The notes below the pieces were generated by a model, which searched no databases, was not told the origin of the DNA, and was given only the letters and a program-made list of their open reading frames with translations. Positions 8,527-16,452 of a stretch of 64,000 nt of DNA are shown here, one piece after another. The position numbers and the translations under genes are program-made. Source of the stretch: an uncultured Flavobacterium sp. (GTDB lineage Bacteria; Bacteroidota; Bacteroidia; Flavobacteriales; Flavobacteriaceae); contig NZ_OY730251.1 of assembly GCF_963422545.1 (NCBI RefSeq), positions 62,001 through 126,000 of the forward strand, in the 5' to 3' direction. Numbering within the stretch: position 1 is the first letter of the stretch; the number at the start of each line of letters is the position of its first letter.

Positions 8527-8690
8527 AAAAAAACTAGATTATGTTATAAAATACATGTAGTCCCTACGGGCAATGTCATTAAGCTAAGCTTTTTTTACAC
8601 AATCCCTTTGCGATCTCAAAGCAAAGCATAATTCACAAAACTTTGTGACCTTTGCGTAATCGTTTGCGAACTTTGCGGTAAAATTTTCTT

Positions 8691-9854
8691 TTATTCAATT
8701 TCAAAAATCGCCTGAATCTCTACTGCCGAATTAATCGGTAATGAGGCAGCACCAATTGTTGCTCTGGCGTGTTTCCCTTTTTCGCCAAAAACCAATGCGG
8801 TCAAGTTCGAAGCCGAATTCATAATTGCGGCATGTTGAGTATATTCTGGAGTAGTATTAAAATATCCTGTCAATTGCACACATTGTTTTACTTTGTTCAA
8901 ATCACCACCGCAAGCTTCTTTTAAAACTGCAATAACATTAAGCATCGTTTGGTAGGTTGCTTCTTTGGCTTGATCGTCTGTAACTGTTGCGCCAACTTTC
9001 CCCGGATTTAAGATCTTCCCGTCTTTTAAAGCTACTTGATTAATATATACTTTATGGTCAGAAATTGTAAACGGAACATAATTACCAACAGGTTTTGGTG
9101 CTTCAGGAAGAACAATATTATTGTCTTTTAATGTTTTATAGATGTCGCTTTTAGTTTCTGTAGACGTTGTTTTTACAGCTTTTATATTCTCAGTATTTCT
9201 CAATCCAGATGCAGCTCTTGCCAAAGCTTTTCCTTGTTCTTTAGCTAAATTCAACTCGCTTTGTGACGGACGCGTTCCAACAGGTGATCCGGCTAATGAA
9301 GTGGCTCCAAAAGGAGTATTTCCTTGCGGAATTGTTTTGTCTAACGTAGCCGTTCCCATAATTCCGGTAGGCACGATTATCATTCCGTGAGAAGCAAGGA
9401 TATTCCAGAAAGATAAAATAGCAGCTTCTTTTCCTGCTCCGGATCCAGCAGACATAAATACAGTTGCTGGTTTTCCTTCTAAAGATCTCGATGTCCAAAG
9501 CGGAATACTTTGGCTAAAAAAGTAATTCATATCAGCGCTGATATTTGCAAAATGAACCGGACTTCCAAAAGCGATTCCGTCATAATTTGCCAATTCTTCG
9601 ATAGTAGCAATTGGTAATTTCTCTACATCTGCATTTAGTTTTTCTTTCGAATTTATCGAAGGAACTCTTTTTATTGTTGCTTTTGTATTTGGATATTCCT
9701 GAACTCCTTCGGCAATAGCTTTTGCCATTTTATAAGTTCCGCCGTTTTGAGAATAAATTAAAACCAGAAGATTTGTTTCAGATGATTTTACTTGCGCATT
9801 TACGCCAAAACTTAACAAAACTGCAGTTAGTAATACGAGTAGTTGCTTTTTCAT
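8691..9854 (-). CDS. Exported fusion of a flavodoxin/WrbA-like domain and a RidA (YjgF) domain
   Basis: 387 residues. A signal peptide (MKKQLLVLLTAVLLSFGVNAQ) leads into a flavodoxin-fold domain (about 28-215) with FMN-phosphate loop YSQNGGTYKMAKAIAEGV and GSPVHFANIS, close to WrbA-type NAD(P)H:quinone reductases. Residues about 240-387 are a RidA domain, ending RATIGAASLPINSAVEIQAIFE with the conserved Arg used for substrate carboxylate binding. Flavodoxin enzymes and RidA imine deaminases normally act in the cytoplasm, so an exported fusion is unusual. Quinone reduction and deamination of reactive imines are family-based guesses. Confidence 0.85.
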   Translation of the reverse strand: MKKQLLVLLTAVLLSFGVNAQVKSSETNLLVLIYSQNGGTYKMAKAIAEGVQEYPNTKATIKRVPSINSKEKLNADVEKLPIATIEELANYDGIAFGSPVHFANISADMNYFFSQSIPLWTSRSLEGKPATVFMSAGSGAGKEAAILSFWNILASHGMIIVPTGIMGTATLDKTIPQGNTPFGATSLAGSPVGTRPSQSELNLAKEQGKALARAASGLRNTENIKAVKTTSTETKSDIYKTLKDNNIVLPEAPKPVGNYVPFTISDHKVYINQVALKDGKILNPGKVGATVTDDQAKEATYQTMLNVIAVLKEACGGDLNKVKQCVQLTGYFNTTPEYTQHAAIMNSASNLTALVFGEKGKHARATIGAASLPINSAVEIQAIFEIE

Positions 9855-10121
9855 GAATTTATTTTAAATGATTTATTATAGATAATCCCAATCGATTTGC
9901 CGGTTTTTGTTCAGGAATCAAGTTCGATTTTGGGATTGCAAATTTACTTTTTACAATCCCGAAAAGCGTTATTATTATGTTAATCGTTCTGTTTAAACAT
10001 ATAGAAACATTGATTTTGCAAACTTAAAAAAGGTACTTTATGTATTTAAATAATTCCATTCCAAAGGATTAATTATAAAGTAATTCAATAAATTTACAAC
10101 TTACAGCAAACAAAACAGTAT

Positions 10122-10778
10122 ATGAAAAAAGCAATTCTTTATGGCGCAAGCGGACTAGTAGGATCGTATATTCTTGAAAATTTATTGAATGATGCCCATT
10201 ATGAACAAATAATAATTGTTGTCAGGAAAGATCTAAACATGCAGCACCCAAAATTAAAGACTTTAATAGGCGATTTTCATTCGTTGGCAAATGTGGTAAA
10301 AGGCATTTATACAGACGAAATTTTTATTGCACTTGGAACCACACAAAAGAAAACTCCAGATAAAAAAGAATACTATCAAATAGATCACGATTATCCGGTT
10401 TTGGCAGCAAAATTAGCCAAAGAGAACGGAGCCGAATCAGTTTTTCTGGTTTCTGCCATTGGAGCAAATGCGAATTCGTCTGTTTTTTATGTAAAAATGA
10501 AAGGCGAAACGGAGCAGGATATTATTAGTTTAAATTTCGATCATACCTATATCTTCAGACCTTCGATGATTTTGGGAAACAGAAAAGAAAAAAGAAATCT
10601 CGAAAAAGTTTTGATTGCGATCTTTAAAGTTATCAATCCGTTATTTATAGGGAAATCTAGTAAGTATAAAGGAATAGAAGCAAAAAGTATCGCTCAATCA
10701 ATGGTCAAAGCGGCTAATAAACTCAAAGAGAATATTAAAATATTGGAGTGGGAAGAAATGACCGCTTTGCTAAAATAA
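10122..10778 (+). CDS. NAD(P)H-binding Rossmann-fold protein (atypical SDR, HTATIP2-like)
   Basis: 218 residues starting with the nucleotide-binding motif ILYGASGLVGSYILENLL. The body (IFIALGTTQKKTPDKKEYYQIDHDYPVLAAKLAKENG, VFLVSAIGANANSSVFYVKMKGETEQDI, YIFRPSMILGNRKEKR) is that of atypical short-chain dehydrogenases of the HTATIP2/NmrA type, with YxxxK-like spacing in FYVKMK. The substrate is unknown. It ends at a bidirectional terminator shared with hpf. Confidence 0.8.
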   Translation: MKKAILYGASGLVGSYILENLLNDAHYEQIIIVVRKDLNMQHPKLKTLIGDFHSLANVVKGIYTDEIFIALGTTQKKTPDKKEYYQIDHDYPVLAAKLAKENGAESVFLVSAIGANANSSVFYVKMKGETEQDIISLNFDHTYIFRPSMILGNRKEKRNLEKVLIAIFKVINPLFIGKSSKYKGIEAKSIAQSMVKAANKLKENIKILEWEEMTALLK

Positions 10779-10815
10779 AAAGTGGCATTATCTGATTAAG
10801 ATAATGCCACTTTTT
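10777..10815. terminator. Bidirectional intrinsic terminator
   Basis: AAAAGTGGCATTATCT pairs with AGATAATGCCACTTTT across a 7-nt loop and is flanked by A and T runs on both sides, between the convergent Rossmann-protein gene and hpf. Confidence 0.9.
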
Positions 10816-10834
10816 GCATTTGTTTGTATCTGGA

Positions 10835-11149
10835 TTAATACGCTTTCATTTTTTCGAAAGTAGTAGTAAGTGATTTTTTTGCTTTAGACAAAGCACCTTG
10901 AAAAGCTTTTTCCAGCGTATCGGCGTGTTCTGTAACAGTTATGGGTTGTAGTTTTACGGGACGAACTTCAATTACACATTTTTTGTCATGTACTCCGGAT
11001 TTATCGCCATTTTCATCTCCAAAATGTACTTCGATGCGGGTTATTTTTTCCTCAAAACGCGTTAAACCTTTTTCTAATTCTCCAGAAAAATAAGCTTCTA
11101 ATCTTTCGTGTCCTTCGATGTTCTTGTCTGTATTGATTTGAATTTTCAT
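10835..11149 (-). CDS. hpf: Ribosome hibernation-promoting factor, HPF/RaiA family
   Basis: 104 residues covering the whole S30AE domain: MKIQINTDKNIEG, ITRIEVHFGDENGDK, KKCVIEVRPVKLQPITVTEHADTLEKAFQGALSKAKKSL. It is the short form without the dimerising C-terminal domain. It should bind the 30S decoding centre in slow growth. A TAGCTTTG -7-like element lies on the minus strand at 11183-11176, about 27 bp upstream of the start, without a clear -33 match. Confidence 0.9.
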   Translation of the reverse strand: MKIQINTDKNIEGHERLEAYFSGELEKGLTRFEEKITRIEVHFGDENGDKSGVHDKKCVIEVRPVKLQPITVTEHADTLEKAFQGALSKAKKSLTTTFEKMKAY

Positions 11150-11250
11150 ATGGTTTATATTTAATGATTGTTTCTCAAAGCTATCAAAATTTGAATAAAG
11201 AAACGAATGAGTTAATAAAACATTAAGAAAATAATTACGATTTTTTTTCA

Positions 11251-11329
11251 GGAGCTAATCCCGCTATCCGTTTCAATCTTTTGTGGCGAACCCCGCCACA
11301 AAAGGATTTCCACTTCTATCGGGGCTAGG
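11251..11329 (+). repeat. Variable-core repeat, copy A
   Basis: GGAGCTAATCCCGCTATCCG...ATCTTTT, then a hairpin (TTGTGGCG/CGCCACAA), then AAAAGGATTTCCACTTCTATCGGGGCTAG. The flanks recur at 16606-16682 and 49487-49564 (inverted) and at 53098-53169, while the hairpin sequence differs each time. The surrounding 11150-11574 holds no gene, only further repeat phrases (GTCATTTCGACCAAAGGGAG at 11365; GTCAGGCTGAGCAGAGTCGA at 11471). Confidence 0.8.
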
Positions 11330-11364
11330 CCAATCATTTTCATAACAATATTCTCGTCTAGTTT

Positions 11365-11494
11365 GTCATTTCGACCAAAGGGAGAAATCACACAAGAAAC
11401 TCCATAACAATTGTCACGTCAAATAAGAGAAAAACTTCAAAACATTGTCAGGTTGAGCCAAACCAAGAATGTCAGGCTGAGCAGAGTCGAAGCC
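11365..11494. repeat. Cluster of GTCATTTCGA / GTCAGGCTGAGCAGAGTCGA repeat phrases
   Basis: Three short units (11365-11391, 11446-11460, 11470-11494) belong to the same family as 16734-16757, 62963-63018 and the copy inside mvaD at 56839-56862. They lie in the gene-free stretch between hpf and the small protein at 11725. Confidence 0.65.
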
Positions 11495-11586
11495 CTCATA
11501 ACAATAAGCAAACTAAAAATTTGTGACCTTTTAAATCAATAAAGAAAAACCATACAAATAATAAGGCTTTTTGGTATCTTCGCAGT

Positions 11587-11728
11587 CCTAAAACTTTCAG
11601 ATTATGAACTCGACAAAACTTTTGCCCGTGCGGTATGCTGGCGGTATTGGAAACAACTGCAACGCTCTGAAAGGCGTAGGACAGCTAACCCGTACGGGTT
11701 TTATATTCCCTAAACTTTCAGATTATGA
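11587..11728 (+). repeat. Direct repeat flanking a 101-bp insertion upstream of a small gene
   Basis: CCTAAAACTTTCAGATTATGA (11587-11607) recurs as CCTAAACTTTCAGATTATGA (11709-11728); the second copy contains the start codon of the small protein at 11725. The DNA between them contains the palindrome AACCCGTACGGGTT (11689-11702). A TATCTTCG -7-like element at 11575-11582 precedes the first copy, so the insertion lengthens the 5' leader. The layout resembles an insertion with target-site duplication. Confidence 0.6.
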
Positions 11729-11958
11729 GTGTAAACAGCCTTTCAAAAGAAACAGAATTGCGGTTAAACGAATTTTTCAACCAAGCGACTGATCCTAAAA
11801 GTTTCGCAAAAGCAATTCGAAGAGTAAATTATCTTCTCGCGATGTCTCTAATGCGAGAATGCGAAACCCTGCAAATCGATCCAAGATCAGTTGAAGAAGG
11901 CTATTTCTGGCTCAATGAATTAGCCGAAATTTTAAATCCTTATCTGGATGTTGAATGA
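11725..11958 (+). CDS. Small conserved hypothetical protein (77 aa)
   Basis: Sequence MSVNSLSKETELRLNEFFN.. ending EEGYFWLNELAEILNPYLDVE; acidic, no signal or membrane segment. I do not recognise a family. That it is a real gene is supported by a second, frameshifted copy at 30917-31149 with the same length and the same conserved blocks (SLSKETE.RL, FYWLNELAEIL.PYLE/D). It is followed 16 bp later by a strong terminator. Confidence 0.75.
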   Translation: MSVNSLSKETELRLNEFFNQATDPKSFAKAIRRVNYLLAMSLMRECETLQIDPRSVEEGYFWLNELAEILNPYLDVE

Positions 11959-11974
11959 TTAAACTTTAATAAAC

Positions 11975-12001
11975 AAAAAGCCACTTTGTAGTGGCTTTTT
12001 T
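11975..12001. terminator. Bidirectional terminator between small protein gene and vsr
   Basis: AAAAAGCCAC-TTTGTA-GTGGCTTTTT hairpin with A/T runs on both sides. It ends both the plus-strand small gene and, in the minus direction, the restriction-modification operon; its T-run overlaps the vsr stop. Confidence 0.88.
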
Positions 12002-12423
12002 TATTTTGTGTTTTGTCTTTCTTTAATTGCGTTTTCAATTTCAAGAACACACGAATCCAAATTCTTTTTGATATCGTTACTCCAAAAACGAAGAATCTTC
12101 CAGTTTTGAGATTCCAGATAAGTATTGACTTCTATATCTCGTTGCATATTTCGTTCGATTTTTTTGATCCAGAATTCAGGATTGGTTTGTGGTTTTTTTC
12201 GAGTCTCCCAATCTTTCCCATGAAAGAATTCTGAATCTACAAAAATGGCAATTTTTAATTGTTTGAAAGTAAGGTCTGGTTTGCCGAATATTGTTTTGTT
12301 GTTTTTTCTGTATCTGTAACCTAGATGCCATAATGCTTTTGCCAAAGTGATTTCGGCTTTTGTTGCGGTGCTTTTGATGGCACGCATGTTTTTTGAGCGT
12401 TGTTCTGGATTATGGACATCCAT
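12001..12423 (-). CDS. vsr: Very short patch repair (Vsr) endonuclease
   Basis: 140 residues with NPEQRSKNMRAIKS.TKAE, GYRYRKNNKTIFGKPDLTF, the catalytic Asp in GKPDL, IAIFVDSEFFHGKDW, the WIKKIERNMQRD block and QNWKILRFWSNDI, all Vsr signatures. Vsr nicks T:G mismatches that arise when 5-methylcytosine deaminates, starting repair back to C:G. Its place behind two C5-cytosine methyltransferases fits: it protects the host at the sites they methylate. The gap to the HNH gene upstream is 81 bp. Confidence 0.92.
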   Translation of the reverse strand: MDVHNPEQRSKNMRAIKSTATKAEITLAKALWHLGYRYRKNNKTIFGKPDLTFKQLKIAIFVDSEFFHGKDWETRKKPQTNPEFWIKKIERNMQRDIEVNTYLESQNWKILRFWSNDIKKNLDSCVLEIENAIKERQNTK

Positions 12424-12504
12424 TTTTATAATTATTAAAGATGTTGAAATTTAATAATTAGCAGTGATAAACTTTACAGGTTTATTAGAACATTTTTTAT
12501 TTTA

Positions 12505-13500
12505 TCATTGTGAAGATCTGATAATACCTGAATGTTTAAATAAACCAAATATTTTTTCACTATGATATTTTAGAAAGGCTTTTTCTGGTTTAAAAAAATC
12601 TTCTATTGGTAAATTAATTTTTTGATTATCATATTTATTTAAGATGGTATCTTTTACATCATCGTGCACAACAATTCTATATTCATCATTTATTGAAAAC
12701 ATTCCTTTATCAAAAGCCCAGTGCATATCTCGTGATAATGCTATGCCATTACAAGGAAGAAATGAACCTGAATGAGATTTAGGCATAATATGTGCAGCCT
12801 CAAGATTTATTAACTTATCAAAGAAAATTGCTTCATTAGTAATTGCACATTTATTTTGATAACCTAACAATACAAAATCCCTAAAACTTACAGAATTAAA
12901 TAAGTTTGATCCTTTTGTTTCTTCAATTTCTGAATAGTTAAATCTATTTTGTTCTTTTTGCACCACTTCTTTAGTTTCTTGTGGAATAATTGTTTCTAGA
13001 TTCTCTAAATTATTTATTTGTGATTTGATAAAATTTAGTTCTCCATTATACAATGCATGATTTCCACCTAAAGATGAAGAATTTATTAGTTCATTGAGCT
13101 CCTCATAGTTTGAATCTCCAAGCTTAAATAAATCTATTTTATATATAGGAATGCCCTCTTCTATATAATATTTACTAAATACAACAATATCACTTACTTT
13201 AAAATAAGAACGGTTTGGGTCTATTTTAGAATTAAGATATAGCCTGTATTCATTTCGGGGCGCATTTGCTAAGCTTCCATGATATTTATCATTATGATAT
13301 ACAAATGAACAATATACCTTTTGAAAAGAATTAGGAGGTATAATAGGTAAAATTATTGTGTCATTGAGTTGAGTCTTGGATAGAGGAGGAAAAAAATCTT
13401 CTGTATTTTTAGAAATCAAGAAATATCTACCTCTTGATACTTTACCATCTATTGTAGGGCTTCCTAATTCTTGAAATTGCAGTTTTTTTATATAATACAT
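12505..13500 (-). CDS. HNH restriction endonuclease
   Basis: 331 residues. The C-terminal HNH nuclease core spans about 205-285: GYQNKCAITNEA, then EAAHIMPKS (His237), Asn251 in CNGIALS and His260 in RDMHWAFDKG. The first 130 residues (RNEYRLYLNSKIDP, YFKVSDIVVFSK) look like a beta-rich DNA-recognition region, possibly B3-like, but that is a weak guess. With the two methyltransferases upstream it is the most likely restriction enzyme of the island. Only one base separates it from the B3-like gene. Confidence 0.8.
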   Translation of the reverse strand: MYYIKKLQFQELGSPTIDGKVSRGRYFLISKNTEDFFPPLSKTQLNDTIILPIIPPNSFQKVYCSFVYHNDKYHGSLANAPRNEYRLYLNSKIDPNRSYFKVSDIVVFSKYYIEEGIPIYKIDLFKLGDSNYEELNELINSSSLGGNHALYNGELNFIKSQINNLENLETIIPQETKEVVQKEQNRFNYSEIEETKGSNLFNSVSFRDFVLLGYQNKCAITNEAIFFDKLINLEAAHIMPKSHSGSFLPCNGIALSRDMHWAFDKGMFSINDEYRIVVHDDVKDTILNKYDNQKINLPIEDFFKPEKAFLKYHSEKIFGLFKHSGIIRSSQ

Positions 13501-13501
13501 T

Positions 13502-13942
13502 TTATAAGAAATTAAAATGATAATTATTAGCTCCCAAGTGAGTTATATCTACATCAGTTCTACCATAAATAGTTAAATCTGCCATTACTATTGGTCTGAT
13601 TCCTGCTACATTTAATCTTTGTCTAAGGTAAACTCCTAAAATGTCTTTATTGGGATAAGAAGAAATTTGTTTAGGATAAATATTTCCTGTTTTTGAATCA
13701 GTTATAGTTCCTTCAAACCTACATTGCATATTGACACCATCATCCCAAAACACATTGATGATATTTTGATTTTTAACAGGTGATTTCAGAGGGACCAAAG
13801 CAAGATTTCTTCTTATTGTTTTTATGTGAATAGGAATGTATGCATCTAAAATGCGGGTGTGATTTTTTGAATTTGAACCCCAGTTGAGTCCTCCTGTTAC
13901 ATGTACAAATCCTTTAGTTGTTAAAAGAGTAAATAAAGCCAT
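13502..13942 (-). CDS. Stand-alone B3-like domain resembling the C-terminus of NgoFVII-type restriction enzymes
   Basis: 146 residues: GGLNWGSNSKNHTRILDAYIPI, KQISSYPNKDILGVYLRQRL and the ending YGRTDVDITHLGANNYHFNF. I recognise this pattern (NWG..N..AYIP, LG.Y.R.RL, YGRTDVD) from the C-terminal B3-fold DNA-binding region of PLD-family restriction endonucleases such as NgoFVII; here the nuclease part is absent. It probably supplies site recognition to the HNH protein encoded one base downstream. No catalytic motif is visible. Confidence 0.6.
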   Translation of the reverse strand: MALFTLLTTKGFVHVTGGLNWGSNSKNHTRILDAYIPIHIKTIRRNLALVPLKSPVKNQNIINVFWDDGVNMQCRFEGTITDSKTGNIYPKQISSYPNKDILGVYLRQRLNVAGIRPIVMADLTIYGRTDVDITHLGANNYHFNFL

Positions 13943-13952
13943 AATTTAGAAA

Positions 13953-15149
13953 TTAAGTTAATAAATCGTATACTACTGATGCTATTATTTTTGCGAAATT
14001 TGGGGGGACAGCATTTCCTATCATCTTGTATTGATCACCTTTTGAACCAAAAAATTCAAAATCATCATCAAAAGTTTGTATTCTTCCAGCTTCTCTTACG
14101 GTTATTGATCGAGCCTGTTTAGAATCGGGATGTATGTGTCTTAGACCATCTTTGTATAAGTGGGCCGGAATTGTATTGCTTGGTTTGTCTGATCTAATTA
14201 CATTATACTTATGAAACTTTGATTCTTTACCTGTTTTTTCTTTATATAATTCTATTAGAGCTTTAGTGTTTGTGTATTTATTTAGCCCCATCTCTATATC
14301 GGATGTTAGTATTTTGAATATTTCAATGTCTCTTTTACTATGAAATCTAGGCTCATGATTTGGAGGTAAAGCAACTCCGTTTAATTTTAATTTATGCGAG
14401 GTTTTATTGTCTTGGTCAAATGGAAAAATTTTAGGTAAATTTTTCAGAGCTTCTTCTGCATTTGAAGGATTTCCTTGTTTCTTGTTTTTCATTGAGTTGT
14501 AAAACTCACTAATTAGTCGTTTACTATCATCATTTTTTTTTACTCCAAAAATTATAACTCTTTTCCTTTTTTGAGGAACAGAATAAAAGGATGTATCAAA
14601 TAAGGCATTTTCTCTCAAGTTTTCAGTTATTTCATAACCAATATCATTAAAAGATTTTCGTATTCTCTCTATTATAGATATTCCGCCTGGTTTAGCAGAT
14701 AATATTCCTTCAACATTTTCAAAAACAAACACATTGGGTTTAAATTGATCTACAATTTTTACATAACTTTCAAATAAGTAATTTCGATAATCATCTTGCA
14801 TTCCTTTGTCATCTCTAACACGACCTGCGATAGAGTATGCTTGACATGGAGGACCTCCTATTATAACATTGACTTTTTGATCTCCAACAATTTTAATAAG
14901 ACCTTCACTGATGCCAAATTTTGGGTCCATATATCCATTTAATAATTCATCCGTTCTTTGGATATCAAAATGTAGGACATTGTTTTTTAATAAATCATAT
15001 TTCCACTTTGTTTTAAGACGTTCTTGTAAAGTTAAAACAGTAGGAAATTCCCAGTCAACAGCTGCTAAAGTTTTGTACTTTCCAGTTTGAAGAAATCCAT
15101 CAGTTAAGCCTCCGCAACCTGAGAATAAATCAATTACATTAAGCTTCAT
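13953..15149 (-). CDS. DNA (cytosine-5)-methyltransferase, second of pair
   Basis: 398 residues. Motif I IDLFSGCGGLTDGF, motif IV GGPPCQAYSIAGR with catalytic Cys102, motif VI VFENVEGIL, motif VIII PQKRKRVIIFG, motif IX REAGRIQTF and motif X MIGNAVPPNFAK are all present. The target-recognition region lies between motifs VIII and IX and shares little with the other methyltransferase, so they probably read different sites or strands. Its start overlaps the end of the upstream methyltransferase gene by 11 bp, indicating coupled translation. Confidence 0.95.
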   Translation of the reverse strand: MKLNVIDLFSGCGGLTDGFLQTGKYKTLAAVDWEFPTVLTLQERLKTKWKYDLLKNNVLHFDIQRTDELLNGYMDPKFGISEGLIKIVGDQKVNVIIGGPPCQAYSIAGRVRDDKGMQDDYRNYLFESYVKIVDQFKPNVFVFENVEGILSAKPGGISIIERIRKSFNDIGYEITENLRENALFDTSFYSVPQKRKRVIIFGVKKNDDSKRLISEFYNSMKNKKQGNPSNAEEALKNLPKIFPFDQDNKTSHKLKLNGVALPPNHEPRFHSKRDIEIFKILTSDIEMGLNKYTNTKALIELYKEKTGKESKFHKYNVIRSDKPSNTIPAHLYKDGLRHIHPDSKQARSITVREAGRIQTFDDDFEFFGSKGDQYKMIGNAVPPNFAKIIASVVYDLLT

Positions 15150-16212
15150 GATTTAAGATTTTAATTAATTGCTCAGCTAAAACACTACCAAGAATTGGAG
15201 GAACAGCATTACCAACTTGTCTATTTTGTTCTGTTTTATTTCCTAAAAAAATGAAATCATCAGGAAAAGACTGAAGTCTTGCATTTTCTCTTACTGTTGG
15301 AACTCTATTCCATTTGTAATGAAAATGATTACGATGACCTGTGTCAATTGTTTTTGATGGTTTTTTGCTGTGATATCTTGTCCATGCTTCATTGAATTTT
15401 CTTGAGTCACCGACTCCTGGAGGAAGATCTTTGTGATTTCCTCCTTCGGGAACTTGAGATATCACGTTAATAACAAGATCTGTGTGTTTTGTTCCTACAT
15501 GATTGTGTATGATTTTGTTTTTTAATCTCATTTTTTTTTGATAAGCTGATGAAGGCAACTTGTCGTACTCCATTTTTTCATTTCCCAAATCATTTTCTAA
15601 ATCAGGTAAATCGTGAATTGCATCTTCGCAAGAAACATATTTGTCTTCCGTTAAAATGGGTTCAGGAAATTCAAATTTTCCATATTCATTTTTTAGAGCT
15701 ACAAAAAAAACTCGTTTTCTTATCTGAGGAACGCCATAATCTGGAGCAAATAAGATTTTTGGATTACACGTGTAACCAAGTTCTTCGCATAGTTTTATAA
15801 TTTCATTTTTAGCTTTACCATTATACATTTTTAACAACCCAGGTACATTTTCAATTATTATAGCTTTTGGATTTACTTTTTTCGCAAGTTTAAACACTGA
15901 ATTAAAAAGCGTATTTCTTTCATCATTTTCATTTCTAGTTCCGGTTAGTGAGAATCCTTGACAAGGAGGCCCCGCAATAATCACATCAACTTTGTTATTT
16001 TTGACATTATTCACTATTTCGTCAATCGCACTATCTTTATGCAAGTCAAGTAGAAGCGTATTTGAATCAGAGTGATTATGCTTAAATGTTTTTAAAGCAA
16101 TTTCGGTATTATCAACTCCTAATAATACATGGAACCCTGCTTGTTGAAACCCATAAGAGAAGCCACCACAACCAGAGAATAAGTCGATAGCGGTTAATTT
16201 TTTATTATTCAT
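15139..16212 (-). CDS. DNA (cytosine-5)-methyltransferase, first of pair
   Basis: 357 residues. Motif I IDLFSGCGGFSYGF, motif IV AGPPCQGFSLTGTR with catalytic Cys84, motif VI IENVPGLL, motif VIII PQIRKRVFFV, motif IX RENARLQSFPDDF and motif X QVGNAVPPILG are intact. The recognition segment contains YHSKKPSKTIDTGHRNHFHYKW. Translation start overlaps the controller gene stop by 4 bp (ATGA type). Two C5 enzymes in one system usually mean an asymmetric target with one enzyme per strand; the target itself cannot be read. Confidence 0.95.
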   Translation of the reverse strand: MNNKKLTAIDLFSGCGGFSYGFQQAGFHVLLGVDNTEIALKTFKHNHSDSNTLLLDLHKDSAIDEIVNNVKNNKVDVIIAGPPCQGFSLTGTRNENDERNTLFNSVFKLAKKVNPKAIIIENVPGLLKMYNGKAKNEIIKLCEELGYTCNPKILFAPDYGVPQIRKRVFFVALKNEYGKFEFPEPILTEDKYVSCEDAIHDLPDLENDLGNEKMEYDKLPSSAYQKKMRLKNKIIHNHVGTKHTDLVINVISQVPEGGNHKDLPPGVGDSRKFNEAWTRYHSKKPSKTIDTGHRNHFHYKWNRVPTVRENARLQSFPDDFIFLGNKTEQNRQVGNAVPPILGSVLAEQLIKILNHEA

Positions 16213-16430
16213 TTTTTAAATTCATTGTTGTTAAAAAAAGCCCCAAAATCAGTATCAAGAGCGTTGATTATTTTTTCTATAATTTCTATGGAGACATTTC
16301 TTTTTCCTTTTTCAATGTCAGAGATATACGTTCTGTCCACGTTAGAAATATTAGCTAAATACTCAATTGAGAAGCCTTTTTGTTCTCGAAGTTCTTTGAC
16401 TTTAAATCCGAATTTTTCTTTAATATTCAT
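16209..16430 (-). CDS. XRE-family controller (C) protein of the restriction-modification system
   Basis: 73 residues forming one helix-turn-helix domain: LREQKGFSIEYLANISNVDRTYISDIEKGKRNVSIEIIEKIINALD, the standard C-protein layout. It heads the operon and lies 22 bp downstream of two palindromic operator sites (16453-16479). By analogy with C.AhdI and C.Esp1396I it should first activate and then repress its own operon, delaying nuclease production until the host DNA is methylated. Confidence 0.88.
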   Translation of the reverse strand: MNIKEKFGFKVKELREQKGFSIEYLANISNVDRTYISDIEKGKRNVSIEIIEKIINALDTDFGAFFNNNEFKK

Positions 16431-16452
16431 AACCGATAAATGTACTTATGTG

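Noticed and set aside
8353..8631. Open frame of 92 codons behind the HGQPGHRCDI lipoprotein
   Set aside because: It lies mostly in a dispersed repeat with a strong hairpin, and its composition is not protein-like.
11604..11792. Open frame of 62 codons beginning at the first copy of the direct repeat
   Set aside because: It runs across the inserted repeat DNA and overlaps the better-supported gene at 11725, which has a paralogue in the same frame.
12013..12234. Plus-strand frame opposite vsr
   Set aside because: Antisense shadow of the Vsr coding region.
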